DNA of 64,000 bases. Origin: Pseudomonas sp. UFMG81. GTDB lineage: Bacteria; Pseudomonadota; Gammaproteobacteria; Pseudomonadales; Pseudomonadaceae. Location: positions 244,692-308,691 of the forward strand of contig NZ_JACAFQ010000001.1 of NCBI RefSeq assembly GCF_015354575.1. The letters run 5' to 3'. Under the pieces are notes generated by a model that ran no database searches, was not told the origin of the DNA, and saw nothing but the letters and a program-made list of their open reading frames with translations. Numbering within the stretch: the first letter of the stretch is position 1; every line of letters starts with the position of its first letter. The position numbers were made by a program, and so were the translations under genes. Below, one piece after another: positions 9,579-20,025 of the stretch.

Positions 9579-12257
9579 TCAGACCAGGCGCGAGAGCATG
9601 TCGTTGGCTTCCTGGCGCTGGTTGTCGTCGCCGTCCTTGACCACTTCGTCGAGGATGTCACGCGCGCCCTGGTGGTCGCCCATGTCGATGTAGGCGCGCG
9701 CCAGGTCCAGCTTGGTGGCCACTTCGTCGGCACCGGAGAAGAAGTCGAAGTCCAGGTCGTCCAGCGGCTCGGGCTCCTGGGCTGCGTCTTCGGCGGTGAA
9801 CTGTGGCTCCAGCGAGGGCGTTTCGAGGCTCTGCGACAGTTTGTCGAGCTCGGCGTTGACATCGTCCAGCTCCGAGGCGAAGTTCTTCGCCGCTGGCGAG
9901 TCGTCATCCAGCGACAACGACAGGTCGAAGTCTTCCGGCAGCTCCAGCTCGGAGATCGGGTCGAACTCCGGCATGGCCTCGAAGGCCGCCAGCTCGGCAG
10001 CCACGTCCACCGGCGCTTCTTCGCCGTCGTTCGCAACCGCAGGTTCGCCGACATCGAGATCGAAATCGGCCAGGTCGTCGTCCGCCGGCAGCTGCTCGAC
10101 CGGTGCCTGGGCCTGGGCCAGCAATGCCTCGAAATCATCGTCGGCATCGGTGGCGACAGCGGTGGGTTCTACCGGCTCAGGCTCTTGTGCCATCACCGGC
10201 GGCTCGACCGCTACAGGCTCCTGGGCCGCCACAGGCGCTTCAAAAGCGGCTGCCTCATCCAACTCAGGCAGGTCGAACGCGTCGTCCGCTGGCAGGTCAT
10301 CGCCCAGGCTCAGGTCGAAGGCACTGTCCAGGTCGTCTTCTTCGACAGCGGGAGCCGGCTCGGGAGCGGGCTCGGCAACCACTTCAGGCTCAGCAGCCAC
10401 GACGGGCGCAGGCTCGTCCTCGGCTGTCGGCGCCGGGTCCTGCAACAGGTCCTGGACATACTGCTCGTCCAGTTCCGCAGCCAATGCCGCGGCACCCGCT
10501 GCACCGGCCACCACGGCAGCGACGCCGAGCATGGCCGGGAAACGCTCCTTGAGTGCGGCGACTTCGGCCTGATTCTCCTCGTTCGACGCCAACTTGCGCT
10601 CCTGGCCGACGAAAGCGTCCTGGTCACCCTGGCGGGCGTAGACTTCCATCAGTTTCAGGCGCAGGTCACTGCGCTGAGGCTCGGAGGCCACGGCAGCTTC
10701 CAGCAGGTCGGCGGCGTGGTTCAGACGGCCACGGGCCAGGCTCTCGTCGACCTCGGCCAGCAACGCGGCGCGCGGATCGACAGCTGGAGTGATCGGTGCC
10801 TGAGGCTTTTCCGCAGCCGTTGCGGCGGCCGCGGAGGCGGCAACCACGGCGGGCGACAGGGTCACGCTCGGCGCCGAGACTTCCAGGCCATCGAAGCTGC
10901 TGGGCGGCAGGTCCAGGTCGGGGCTGCGCTCGCTTTCTTCGGACAGGGCACGCGCCATGCGCAGGTGTTTCTCGGCTTCCTGCTGGGCTTTGCGCTTGCG
11001 CGCCAGGAGCAGCAGGAGCAGAAGCAGGACGAGGAACGCAGAACCTGCGACCAGGCCCAACAGCACGGGGTTGCCCAGCAGCTCGTCGAGCATCCCCTGT
11101 TCGTCGGTGGCGGGCGCAGCGGCTTGCGGCGCGGTATCGACCGGCGCGGGGGACGGCGTGACCACCGGTTCTGCCGGGGTCAGCTGTGCGTTGACCGCGG
11201 GTTGCGCAGGGGCCGGCTCGCCCGGGAGTGCCGTAGCGGGCGCCTGGGGCTCCGCGTTCTGGGCCTCGAGGCGCGCCAGCTGGTCATTCTTCAATTGGAT
11301 CAGACGCTGCAGCTTGTCCAGCTGGCTCTGCAGGTCGGTCATGCGGCTCTTGAGTTCTTCGTTGTCACGACGGCTGGTGTCCAGGCTTTCCTGGGCCACC
11401 GCCAGCTTGTCGTTCAGCGCCTTGCTGCCACCGGCCGCACTCTTGCCGCCCGGGGCTACCAGGCGCAGGTTGTCGCCCTGGGCGATGCGCGCCGGCGCCT
11501 CGCCGGCCTCGCCACGGCGAGTGGCGTCGAGCTGGCGGGCGCGCGGCCCGAGGCGGCGGCCCTCACGCCAGGCGGCGTACTGTTCGGCCACTTCGCGGTT
11601 GGCTTCTGGTTGCGCAATGCTCTGGACCTGCTGTTGATCGGGCAGGCGCAGGACTTGCCCGATCTTCAGCTGGTTGATGTTGTTGCCGATGAACGCGTCC
11701 GGGTTCAGCGCCTGGATCGCCAGCATGGTCTGCTGCACCGAGCCACCCTGCGTGTTGCGCGCGGCAATCTGCCAGAGGGTGTCGCGGCGTTTGGTGGTGT
11801 AGCTGCCCGTGCTCACGGCGGGGTTGATGCCCGCCGGGGCCGCCTGGCTGCCCTGGGCCTTGGCCTGGTCGAGCAGCATGCTGTAGTCACGCAGCAAACG
11901 GCCTTGAGGCCACATCACCTGCACCAGGAACTTCACCACCGGCTCCGGCAACGGCTTGCTGGAGGTGACCCGCAGCACGCTGCGACCATTGGGGTTGATC
12001 ACTGGGGTGAAGGTGAGGTCTTCGAGATAAGGCGGGAAGGCCACCCCGGCCTTGGCGAACTCTTCCGGCGAGGCAAGGCTTGGCGCCATTTCCGCCGCGC
12101 TGAGGTCGCGCACGTCGAGCAGTTCGATCTCGGCATCCAGCGGCTGGTTCTGCGCCGACTTGAGGGTCAGCTCCCCCAACCCGAGCGCGTTCGCCACGCC
12201 GGACGACAGCGCCGACGCTGCCGCGATGGCCAGAACCAGTTTGCGAATTCGAAGCAT
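9579..12257 (-). CDS. fimV: FimV family polar hub protein
   Basis: An 892-residue inner-membrane protein that, in P. aeruginosa, organises type IV pilus assembly and polar signalling. Visible parts in order: signal peptide (1-24), periplasmic FimV N-terminal region, LysM peptidoglycan-binding domain (about 152-205), coiled coil (about 280-333), Pro/Ala-rich linker, one membrane segment (397-419), a long acidic cytoplasmic region, and the C-terminal FimV/TPR-like motif ending ANDMLSRLV. The acidic middle is low-complexity and likely to vary between strains. It starts 72 bp after the Asd-like gene stop. Confidence 0.93.
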   Translation of the reverse strand: MLRIRKLVLAIAAASALSSGVANALGLGELTLKSAQNQPLDAEIELLDVRDLSAAEMAPSLASPEEFAKAGVAFPPYLEDLTFTPVINPNGRSVLRVTSSKPLPEPVVKFLVQVMWPQGRLLRDYSMLLDQAKAQGSQAAPAGINPAVSTGSYTTKRRDTLWQIAARNTQGGSVQQTMLAIQALNPDAFIGNNINQLKIGQVLRLPDQQQVQSIAQPEANREVAEQYAAWREGRRLGPRARQLDATRRGEAGEAPARIAQGDNLRLVAPGGKSAAGGSKALNDKLAVAQESLDTSRRDNEELKSRMTDLQSQLDKLQRLIQLKNDQLARLEAQNAEPQAPATALPGEPAPAQPAVNAQLTPAEPVVTPSPAPVDTAPQAAAPATDEQGMLDELLGNPVLLGLVAGSAFLVLLLLLLLLARKRKAQQEAEKHLRMARALSEESERSPDLDLPPSSFDGLEVSAPSVTLSPAVVAASAAAATAAEKPQAPITPAVDPRAALLAEVDESLARGRLNHAADLLEAAVASEPQRSDLRLKLMEVYARQGDQDAFVGQERKLASNEENQAEVAALKERFPAMLGVAAVVAGAAGAAALAAELDEQYVQDLLQDPAPTAEDEPAPVVAAEPEVVAEPAPEPAPAVEEDDLDSAFDLSLGDDLPADDAFDLPELDEAAAFEAPVAAQEPVAVEPPVMAQEPEPVEPTAVATDADDDFEALLAQAQAPVEQLPADDDLADFDLDVGEPAVANDGEEAPVDVAAELAAFEAMPEFDPISELELPEDFDLSLSLDDDSPAAKNFASELDDVNAELDKLSQSLETPSLEPQFTAEDAAQEPEPLDDLDFDFFSGADEVATKLDLARAYIDMGDHQGARDILDEVVKDGDDNQRQEANDMLSRLV

Positions 12258-12329
12258 GAACTCTTCCCTTGTAAGAACCGTCCCAAAAACCCTGTTGTGG
12301 TGCAGGACAAAATTGCTGGTCAGTATCTT

Positions 12330-13334
12330 TTACGCCATGTGTTTAATCAACAATTGCGCCACCTGCACGGCGTTGAGCGCCGCGCCCTTGCGCACATTGT
12401 CGGTGGTCAGCCAGAGATTGAGCTGCTGGTCTTCGTCGACACCATGGCGTACACGACCAACATAGACCACGTCCTGGCCCACTGCGTCACCGACAGGTGT
12501 CGGATAATCACCGGGCTCGACCAGTTCGATGCCCTCGGCAGATTCCAGCGCGGCGTTGACTGCCACCAGGTCGACCGGGCGACGGCTCTGCACCGCCACA
12601 CTGAAGCTATCGCCGAAAAACACCGGGACTTGAATGCAGGTCACGGAAATCTTCAATTCTGGCAGGCCCAGCAATTGCCGCAGCTCACTGACCAGGCGGC
12701 GTTCGACCGCAGTATGGCCCTGTTCGTCGGGGGTGCCGACCTGAGGCAGCAGGTTGAAGGCCACCTGGCGGTCGAAGAAGCGCGGCTCGAGCGGGCGAGC
12801 GTTGAGCAGTTCGGCGGTTTGCCTAGCCAGCTCGGTGACTGCCTCCCTGCCCTGCTCCGAGACGGCGAGGCAGGCGTGGACCTGGACCCGCTCGATGTCG
12901 AGCAGGCCCTTGAGCGGCGCCAACGCCACGGCCAGCGCCACGGCACCGGCGCAGGGGCTGGTGACCAGTGCGGGTTGCGCAAGCTTTGCGGCGAGTTCGC
13001 CATTGGCTTCAGGGACCAATGCCACCGCGCCTTCCAGGGCGCCGGACAAGTCGATCAGCACGCAGCCGGCGGCCTTGGCCTTTGCTGCGAAACTGCGGCT
13101 GACGGCGGGGCTGGCGGCGAAGAACACCAGCTGCACTTGCGCGAAATCGAAGCTGTCCACCTCGCGGACCTTGAGCTTCTTGCCGGCGAACATGACGCTG
13201 CTGCCCGCCGATTCCATGCTGGCCAGCAGGTGCAAGGTGGACACTGGGAAGGCCAGTTCCTCGAGGATCTGCACGAGGGTTTCGCCTACGGTGCCCGTGG
13301 CGCCTACTACGGCGATGGCTGGAGGGGTGGTCAT
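12330..13334 (-). CDS. Aspartate-semialdehyde dehydrogenase-like protein (USG-1 type), probably not catalytic
   Basis: A 334-residue homologue of Asd with the N-terminal NADP fold (AVVGATGTVG, residues 8-17). A cysteine is kept at the nucleophile region (TSPCAG, Cys128), but the position of the catalytic His in the GHS motif reads GDS (VPVFFGDSFSV, Asp242). This resembles the USG-1/Asd-like paralogues, which often sit beside asd or truA. The true asd follows upstream at 13640-14752, so this copy probably has another, unknown role. The His-to-Asp assignment is by eye alignment. Confidence 0.85.
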   Translation of the reverse strand: MTTPPAIAVVGATGTVGETLVQILEELAFPVSTLHLLASMESAGSSVMFAGKKLKVREVDSFDFAQVQLVFFAASPAVSRSFAAKAKAAGCVLIDLSGALEGAVALVPEANGELAAKLAQPALVTSPCAGAVALAVALAPLKGLLDIERVQVHACLAVSEQGREAVTELARQTAELLNARPLEPRFFDRQVAFNLLPQVGTPDEQGHTAVERRLVSELRQLLGLPELKISVTCIQVPVFFGDSFSVAVQSRRPVDLVAVNAALESAEGIELVEPGDYPTPVGDAVGQDVVYVGRVRHGVDEDQQLNLWLTTDNVRKGAALNAVQVAQLLIKHMA

Positions 13335-13419
13335 GGGTTGCTTCCTTTTGCGTTCTGCGGTGCGGCGGGGAGCGGCACTTTACTTGGATTGTAGGGTGGG
13401 CGGTAGGTTTGGCTTGCAG

Positions 13420-13536
13420 TGAGGGCTGCCAGGTGCTTGCCGGTGTTCTTGCAGCGCCCTTGAGATCGAGCGCCGCGCGGGCGGCGCTCGATCTCAAGGG
13501 CGCTAAAAAAACACCGGCAAGCACCTGGCTGCCCTC
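13420..13536. repeat. 117-bp nested inverted repeat
   Basis: Two stems nest around a 4-nt loop. The outer arms (13420-13447 and 13509-13536) are 28 bp with one mismatch (core CCAGGTGCTTGCCGGTGTT). The inner arms (from 13454 and ending about 13503) are 23 bp and perfect (core CCTTGAGATCGAGCGCCGC). The arms are separated by a short T-rich/A-rich bulge. It lies between the two asd-type genes and contains no gene. It is larger than the REP elements and has a different sequence. Confidence 0.9.
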
Positions 13537-13576
13537 ACGCGGTCACATTTAGGTCCCTTGAAAAACTTACCCCCAT
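13537..13576. other. Remainder of the asd/asd-like gap
   Basis: Together with 13335-13419 this makes up the rest of the 305-bp spacer between asd and its paralogue. I see no gene. The segment GCGGTCACATTTA (13540-13552) recurs as GCGGTCACATTTA near 49733, upstream of fabD. Confidence 0.4.
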
Positions 13577-13614
13577 AAAAAAACCCGCGCCACTTCTCAT
13601 GGCACGGGCTTTTT
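13577..13614 (-). terminator. Terminator of asd
   Basis: The minus strand reads AAAAAGCCCGTGCC, loop, then GGCGCGGGTTTTTTT: a GC-rich stem followed by seven T, located 26 bases past the asd stop. The A-run on the other side makes it potentially bidirectional. Confidence 0.85.
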
Positions 13615-13639
13615 CAAACCGACGATCAAACCACCGCGA

Positions 13640-14752
13640 TCACCGCTCCAGCAAAATCCGCAGCATGCGACGCAGCGGCTCGGCCGCGCCCCACAGCAGC
13701 TGGTCACCTACAGTGAAAGCACCCAGGTACTGCGAACCCATGTTCAGCTTGCGCAGACGGCCCACCGGGATGTTCAGGGTGCCAGTCACCTTGGTCGGGC
13801 TCAGCTCCTGCATGCTGATCTCGCGCTGGTTCGGCACCAGCTTCACCCAAGGGTTGTGCTGGCTGATCATGCCTTCGATATCGGCCAGCGGCACGTCCTT
13901 GTTCAGCTTGATGGTCAGCGCCTGGCTGTGGCAGCGCATGGCGCCGATGCGCACGCAGATGCCATCCACCGGGATCGGGCTCTTGAAGCGGCCGAGGATC
14001 TTGTTGGTCTCGGCCTGGGCCTTCCACTCTTCGCGGCTCTGGCCGTTCGGCAGTTCCTTGTCGATCCACGGGATCAGGCTGCCAGCCAGCGGCACGCCGA
14101 AGTTCTCGGTGGGGTAGGCTTCGCTGCGCATGGCTTCGGCGACCTTGCGGTCGATATCGAGGATGGCGCTGGCCGGGTTGGCCAGGTCATCGGCCACGGC
14201 CGCATGGGTGGCGCCCATCTGCTTGATCAGCTCGCGCATGTTCTGCGCGCCGGCCCCAGAGGCCGCCTGGTAGGTCATGGCGCTCATCCACTCGACCAGG
14301 CCGGCCTCGAACAGGCCGCCCAGGCCCATCAGCATCAGGCTGACGGTGCAGTTGCCACCGATGTAGTTCTTGGTGCCCGCATCCAGCTGCTGGTCGATGA
14401 CCTTGCGGTTGACCGGGTCGAGGATGATCACCGCGTCGTCCTGCATGCGCAGCGACGAGGCGGCATCGATCCAGTAGCCCTGCCAGCCGGCTTCACGCAG
14501 CTTGGGGAACACTTCGTTGGTGTAGTCGCCGCCCTGGCAGGTCAGGATGACGTCGAGGGTCTTGAGCTCTTCGATGTTGTAGGCATCCTTGAGCGGGGCA
14601 GTATCCTTGCCCACGTTCGGACCTTGGCCACCCACGTTGGAGGTGGTGAAGAACACAGGCTCGATCAGGTCGAAGTCCTGCTCTTCGAGCATCCGCTGCA
14701 TGAGCACGGAACCGACCATTCCACGCCAACCGATCAGACCTACACGTTTCAT
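13640..14752 (-). CDS. asd: Aspartate-semialdehyde dehydrogenase
   Basis: A 370-residue enzyme that reduces aspartyl phosphate to the semialdehyde, feeding lysine/diaminopimelate, threonine and methionine synthesis. The dinucleotide motif GWRGMVGS is at residues 8-15, the nucleophile Cys135 is in GGNCTVSLM and the catalytic His275 in MRCHSQ, so it should be active. It follows leuB on the same strand with a terminator-like hairpin between them, and is closed by an intrinsic terminator. Confidence 0.97.
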   Translation of the reverse strand: MKRVGLIGWRGMVGSVLMQRMLEEQDFDLIEPVFFTTSNVGGQGPNVGKDTAPLKDAYNIEELKTLDVILTCQGGDYTNEVFPKLREAGWQGYWIDAASSLRMQDDAVIILDPVNRKVIDQQLDAGTKNYIGGNCTVSLMLMGLGGLFEAGLVEWMSAMTYQAASGAGAQNMRELIKQMGATHAAVADDLANPASAILDIDRKVAEAMRSEAYPTENFGVPLAGSLIPWIDKELPNGQSREEWKAQAETNKILGRFKSPIPVDGICVRIGAMRCHSQALTIKLNKDVPLADIEGMISQHNPWVKLVPNQREISMQELSPTKVTGTLNIPVGRLRKLNMGSQYLGAFTVGDQLLWGAAEPLRRMLRILLER

Positions 14753-14775
14753 CGCAACTACACCTTTGCTAAAAG

Positions 14776-14805
14776 TGGGCCGCCACCAGGTTTTGGTGGC
14801 GGGCC
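14776..14805 (-). terminator. Terminator-like hairpin after leuB
   Basis: An 8-bp GC-rich stem (CCGCCACC/GGTGGCGG) with an AAAACCT-type loop is followed on the minus strand by ACTTTTAGC. It sits 8 bases past the leuB stop and would separate leuCDB from asd, probably as a partial terminator because the T-run is short. Confidence 0.65.
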
Positions 14806-14812
14806 AGAGAGA

Positions 14813-15895
<1,083 letters not shown>

Positions 15896-15948
15896 GCTTT
15901 CCTCTATCCATCAAAGCGACGCGGCCGCCTCGGCCCCGTCGTAAATAA

Positions 15949-16713
15949 TCAGCGTTCGGCCCAGAGTACCAGCACATCGGTGCTGAACGAGCCATCGGCT
16001 TCAACCTGGTAATACTGCCGTACTTCCTCACCCATGGCCTGCTGCAACTGGCGGATGGCCACCCGCAGCGACTCGGGGGTGCGCATGCGCTCGACCCAGG
16101 ACTGCCACTCCAGGCGCAGGCGCTGGCGGGTATGGCTGCGCACATGCAGGCCGGCTTCGCTGACCTGGCGCAGCCATTCGGCGGCGCTGTAGTCGCGCAC
16201 ATGGCTGGTGTCACGCAGCACCTCGACCGTTTGCAGGTAGGTGTCGAGCAACGGGCTGCCTGGTGACATGACGTCGATGAAGGCCGCCACCCCACCTGGC
16301 TTCAATACCCGCCGCACTTCGCGCAGGGCCAGGCCCAGGTCGCTCCAGTGGTGCGCCGAGTAGCGGCTGAAGACGAAGTCGAAGCTGGCATCGGCGAACG
16401 GCAGGCGTTCGGCGGCGCCGCATTCGGTGCGAATGTTGGCCAGGCCGCGCTCTTTAGCCGCAGCCGCCACGACGTCGAGCATCGACTGCGACAGGTCATA
16501 GGCCACCACTTCGCCGACCAGCGGCGCGACGTGGAAACTGACATGACCGGCGCCGCAACCCAGGTCCAGCAAACGGGCCGCGCCCTGCCCCGCCAGTGCG
16601 GCCTGCAGCAAGGCGAATTCGCTGCCCTGGGCGTGCACGGCGCTGCTGAGGTAGGCACTGGCCTGCTCGCCGAACTGGCGTTGGACCACGTCGGTGTGGG
16701 TGGTGCGGGTCAT
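15949..16713 (-). CDS. Class I SAM-dependent methyltransferase
   Basis: A 254-residue methyltransferase with motif I LLDLGCGAGHVS (about residues 48-59) and the downstream acidic loop, related to the UbiE/Methyltransf_11 group. The substrate is unknown. The start at 16713 follows an AAAGGATCT ribosome site; the reading frame upstream runs into a REP element and is not coding. It sits between leuD and leuB, a placement also seen in other pseudomonads, but a role in leucine synthesis is not implied by the family. Confidence 0.88.
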   Translation of the reverse strand: MTRTTHTDVVQRQFGEQASAYLSSAVHAQGSEFALLQAALAGQGAARLLDLGCGAGHVSFHVAPLVGEVVAYDLSQSMLDVVAAAAKERGLANIRTECGAAERLPFADASFDFVFSRYSAHHWSDLGLALREVRRVLKPGGVAAFIDVMSPGSPLLDTYLQTVEVLRDTSHVRDYSAAEWLRQVSEAGLHVRSHTRQRLRLEWQSWVERMRTPESLRVAIRQLQQAMGEEVRQYYQVEADGSFSTDVLVLWAER

Positions 16714-16745
16714 GGGGAGATCCTTTGGGTTGTGTGTTGCCTGTT

Positions 16746-16859
16746 CCGGCCTCTTCGCGGGCAAGCCCGCTCCCACAGGTGCTGCACCGCCTCGAGGATC
16801 AGTGTTATCCCTGTGGGAGCGGCGGTTCGCCGCTGCGACTTGCCCGCGAAGAGGCCGGC
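16746..16859. repeat. REP-like inverted pair
   Basis: Left copy CCGGCCTCTTCGCGGGCAAG and right copy, inverted, CTTGCCCGCGAAGAGGCCGG, with arms continuing into GCTCCCACAGG. The right copy has an inserted GCGGTTCGCCGC hairpin, as in the pair at 9476. It separates leuD from the methyltransferase gene. Confidence 0.9.
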
Positions 16860-16876
16860 AATGTCACCTACTAACT

Positions 16877-17521
16877 TCAGGCGTCGCGGAACAGCCAGGG
16901 CTGACTGGCGCGGTGCTTGCCTTCGAATGCCTTGATCGCGTCGCTGTCCTGCAGGGTCAGGCCGATATCGTCCAGGCCATTGAGCAGGCAGTGCTTGCGG
17001 AACGCGTCGATCTCGAACTTCAGTACCTTGCCATCCGGGCGGGTCACCGCCTGGGCATCGAGGTCAATGGTCAGTTGGTAGCCTGGGTTGGCTTCGACCT
17101 GCTTGAACAGCTCGTCGACTTCGGCAGCGTCGAGAATGATCGGCAACAACCCGTTCTTGAAGCTGTTGTTGAAGAAGATGTCGGCGAAGCTCGGCGCAAT
17201 CACGCTGCGGAAACCGTACTCGTCGAGTGCCCATGGCGCGTGCTCACGGCTGGAGCCGCAACCGAAGTTCTCCCGGGCCAGCAACACACTGGCACCCTGG
17301 TAGCGCTTGTGGTTGAGCACGAAGTCTTCGTTCAGCGGGCGCTTGCTGTTGTCCTGGTAAGGTTGCCCGACGTCCAGGTAGCGCCACTCGTCGAACAGGT
17401 TGGGGCCAAAGCCGGTGCGCTTGATCGACTTCAAGAACTGCTTGGGGATGATCTGGTCGGTGTCGACGTTGGCGCGATCCAATGGCGCGACCAAGCCGGT
17501 GTGCTGGGTAAAGGCTTTCAT
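16877..17521 (-). CDS. leuD: 3-isopropylmalate dehydratase small subunit
   Basis: A 214-residue swivel-domain subunit that joins LeuC to isomerise 2- to 3-isopropylmalate. It begins [20 protein letters not shown] and has [11 protein letters not shown] near 22 and [13 protein letters not shown] near 75, all characteristic. The ATG overlaps the leuC stop as ATGA, so translation is coupled and equimolar subunit synthesis is likely. It ends just before a REP pair. Confidence 0.97.
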   Translation of the reverse strand: MKAFTQHTGLVAPLDRANVDTDQIIPKQFLKSIKRTGFGPNLFDEWRYLDVGQPYQDNSKRPLNEDFVLNHKRYQGASVLLARENFGCGSSREHAPWALDEYGFRSVIAPSFADIFFNNSFKNGLLPIILDAAEVDELFKQVEANPGYQLTIDLDAQAVTRPDGKVLKFEIDAFRKHCLLNGLDDIGLTLQDSDAIKAFEGKHRASQPWLFRDA

Positions 17522-18951
17522 GCTGCGCTCCCTTGGATCAACTCGCGGACATCGATGAAGTGGCCAGTCACCGCGGCGGCGGCGGCCATGGCCGGGCTGA
17601 CCAGGTGGGTTCGGCCACCGGCGCCCTGGCGGCCTTCGAAGTTGCGGTTGGAGGTGGACGCGCAATGCTCGCCGCTCTCCAGGCGGTCCGGGTTCATCGC
17701 CAGGCACATGGAGCAGCCCGGTTCACGCCATTCGAAGCCGGCTTCAAGGAAAATCTTGTCCAGGCCTTCACGCTCGGCCTGGGCCTTGACCAGGCCCGAA
17801 CCCGGTACCACCAGCGCCTGCTTGACGTTGGCGGCGACCTTGCGGCCCTTGGCGATCTCGGCGGCGGCGCGCAGGTCTTCGATGCGCGAGTTGGTGCACG
17901 AACCGATGAACACGCGGTCGAGCTTGATATCGGTGATCGCCTGGTTGGCGGCCAAGCCCATGTACTTGAGGGCGCGCTCGATCGAGCCACGCTTGATCAA
18001 GTCAGGCTCGGCGGCCGGGTCCGGCACGCGCTGGTCGACGGCCAGGACCATCTCGGGCGAGGTGCCCCAGCTGACCTGCGGTTTGATCTGCGCGGCGTCG
18101 AGCTCGACCACGGTGTCGAACACAGCGTCGGCGTCGGACACCAGGCCTTGCCAGGCCTGCACGGCTTGCGTCCACTGCGCGCCCTTCGGTGCGTAGGGGC
18201 GGCCTTCCACATAAGCAACGGTGGTGTCATCCACGGCGACCAGGCCCACACGGGCGCCAGCTTCGATGGACATGTTGCAGATGGTCATGCGGCCTTCCAT
18301 CGACAACTCGCGGATGGCGCTGCCAGCGAACTCCATGGCATGGCCATTGCCACCGGCGGTGCCGATCTTGCCGATCACGGCGAGGACAATGTCCTTGGCG
18401 GTCACGCCAGACGGCAACTGGCCGTCGACGCGCACCAGCATGTTCTTCATTTTCTTGGCGACCAGGCACTGGGTGGCGAGCACGTGCTCGACTTCGGAAG
18501 TGCCGATGCCATGGGCCAGGGCACCGAAGGCGCCGTGGGTGGAGGTGTGCGAGTCGCCGCAGACCACGGTCATGCCGGGCAAGGTGGCGCCCTGCTCCGG
18601 GCTGATGACGTGAACGATGCCTTGACGCTCGTCATTCATCTTGAATTCGACGATGCCATATTCGTCACAGTTCTCGTCGAGGGTCTGCACCTGAAGGCGC
18701 GACACCTGGTCGACGATCGCCTCGATACCGCCCTTGCGCTCAGGCGTGGTCGGCACGTTGTGATCGGGCGTGGCGATGTTGGTATCGATGCGCCACGGCT
18801 TGCGGCTGGCCAGGCGCAGGCCTTCGAAGGCCTGGGGCGACGTCACTTCGTGGATGATATGGCGATCGATGTAGATCAAGGACGAGCCGTCGTCGCGGCG
18901 TTTCACCTCATGGGCGTCCCAGAGTTTGTCGTAGAGCGTTTTGCCAGCCAT
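17518..18951 (-). CDS. leuC: 3-isopropylmalate dehydratase large subunit
   Basis: A 477-residue aconitase-family subunit carrying the [4Fe-4S] cluster. The cluster cysteines are in [13 protein letters not shown] (about 345-357) and [11 protein letters not shown] (about 405-415). The start at 18951 gives [16 protein letters not shown], the family N terminus. It is the first gene of leuCD-(methyltransferase)-leuB and is divergent from a LysR gene, with a good promoter at 19009-19037, so control by that regulator is plausible. Confidence 0.97.
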   Translation of the reverse strand: MAGKTLYDKLWDAHEVKRRDDGSSLIYIDRHIIHEVTSPQAFEGLRLASRKPWRIDTNIATPDHNVPTTPERKGGIEAIVDQVSRLQVQTLDENCDEYGIVEFKMNDERQGIVHVISPEQGATLPGMTVVCGDSHTSTHGAFGALAHGIGTSEVEHVLATQCLVAKKMKNMLVRVDGQLPSGVTAKDIVLAVIGKIGTAGGNGHAMEFAGSAIRELSMEGRMTICNMSIEAGARVGLVAVDDTTVAYVEGRPYAPKGAQWTQAVQAWQGLVSDADAVFDTVVELDAAQIKPQVSWGTSPEMVLAVDQRVPDPAAEPDLIKRGSIERALKYMGLAANQAITDIKLDRVFIGSCTNSRIEDLRAAAEIAKGRKVAANVKQALVVPGSGLVKAQAEREGLDKIFLEAGFEWREPGCSMCLAMNPDRLESGEHCASTSNRNFEGRQGAGGRTHLVSPAMAAAAAVTGHFIDVRELIQGSAA

Positions 18952-19008
18952 CAGACTGTTCCTCATCAGCGTCTTTCTATGCCAAAGACCCCTTGGCTTG
19001 TACGGACG

Positions 19009-19037
19009 ATGCTATGGCGATAGATTGAATAACTCAA
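19009..19037 (-). promoter_or_regulatory. Predicted leuC promoter
   Basis: Minus-strand -35 TTGAGT (19032-19037) and -10 TAGCAT (19009-19014) with a 17-bp spacer. The predicted start gives a leader of about 50 bases before leuC. Confidence 0.6.
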
Positions 19038-19050
19038 ATTCATAATTTTC

Positions 19051-19061
19051 ATGCTTTGCAT
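19051..19061. promoter_or_regulatory. Candidate LysR-type operator (ATGCAAAGCAT)
   Basis: A perfect 11-bp palindrome (ATGC-TTT-GCAT on plus) within an AT-rich stretch between the divergent leuC and LysR genes. It is centred about 54 bases upstream of the predicted leuC start and includes a T-N11-A pattern, the usual LysR-type layout. It is near the 5' end of the regulator gene, as expected for autoregulation. Confidence 0.45.
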
Positions 19062-19081
19062 AACCATCAGGAATTCGAACG

Positions 19082-19960
19082 ATGGACCTGGCCAACCTCA
19101 GCGCCTTCATCGCGATTGCCGAAACCGGCAGCTTCTCCGGCGCCGGCGAACGCCTGCACCTCACCCAACCGGCGATCAGCAAACGCATCGCCGGGCTGGA
19201 ACAGCAACTGGACGTACGCCTGTTCGACCGCCTGGGCCGTGAGGTCACGCTGACTGAAGCTGGCCGCGCCCTGCTGCCCCGCGCCTACCAGATCCTCAAT
19301 GTGCTCGATGATACCCGCCGCGCGCTGACCAACCTCACCGGGGAGGTGAGCGGTCGCCTCACCCTGGCCACCAGCCACCACATCGGCCTGCACCGCCTGC
19401 CCCCCTTGCTGCGGGCGTTCACCCGCCAGCACCCGGCGGTGGCCCTGGACATCCAGTTCATGGATTCGGAGCAGGCGTATGACGAAATCCTCCATGGCCG
19501 GGCGGAAATCGCCGTGATCACCCTGGCGCCGGAGCCGCACCACCTGGTCAAGGCGGTGGCCGTGTGGGATGACGCCCTGGACTTCGTCGCCGCGCCCGAA
19601 CACCCGCTGGCCCGTGACGGCCAGGTCAGCCTGGCCGACGTGGCCCGCCACCCGGCGGTGTTCCCCGGCGGCAATACCTTCACCCATCACATCGTCCAAC
19701 GGCTGTTCGAAAGCCAAGGCCTGACCCCGAACATCGCCATGAGCACCAATTACCTGGAAACCATCAAGATGATGGTCTCCATCGGCCTGGCGTGGAGCGT
19801 GCTGCCACGTACTATGCTGGATGAGCAGGTGGCGCCCATCGCCCTGCCCGGCATACGGCTGTCGCGCCAGCTAGGCTACATCCTGCACACGGAGCGCACG
19901 CTTTCGAACGCGGCCCGGGCCTTCATGGCCCTGCTCGACAGCCACGCGGGGCCCGCCTGA
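19082..19960 (+). CDS. LysR family transcriptional regulator
   Basis: A 292-residue regulator with an N-terminal winged helix-turn-helix (residues 1-60; LSAFIAIAETGSFSGAGERL then QPAISKRIAGLEQQL) and a C-terminal effector-binding domain. It is transcribed divergently from leuC with 130 bp between the starts, the classical arrangement for a LysR protein controlling its neighbour. The effector is unknown; a leucine-pathway intermediate such as isopropylmalate is only a guess from position. Confidence 0.92.
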   Translation: MDLANLSAFIAIAETGSFSGAGERLHLTQPAISKRIAGLEQQLDVRLFDRLGREVTLTEAGRALLPRAYQILNVLDDTRRALTNLTGEVSGRLTLATSHHIGLHRLPPLLRAFTRQHPAVALDIQFMDSEQAYDEILHGRAEIAVITLAPEPHHLVKAVAVWDDALDFVAAPEHPLARDGQVSLADVARHPAVFPGGNTFTHHIVQRLFESQGLTPNIAMSTNYLETIKMMVSIGLAWSVLPRTMLDEQVAPIALPGIRLSRQLGYILHTERTLSNAARAFMALLDSHAGPA

Positions 19961-20025
19961 CCGCTCGTCGTCAGCACGGCATTACATTCCACAAGGACGC
20001 GTCATCCGCCAAAGGTCTGGTAAAG

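Noticed and set aside
9386..10147. N-terminal extension of truA into fimV
   Set aside because: The extension is the fimV coding strand in another phase and ends in spacer; the TruA family starts near RIALGVEYKG.
9462..13394. A 1310-codon open frame on the plus strand
   Set aside because: It lies fully antisense to fimV and the Asd-like gene, and its translation is a His/Gln/Arg-rich shadow with no domain. High GC content keeps such frames open.
13420..13536. Insertion sequence ends
   Set aside because: The long palindrome has no transposase frame between or beside the arms and no clear target-site duplication.
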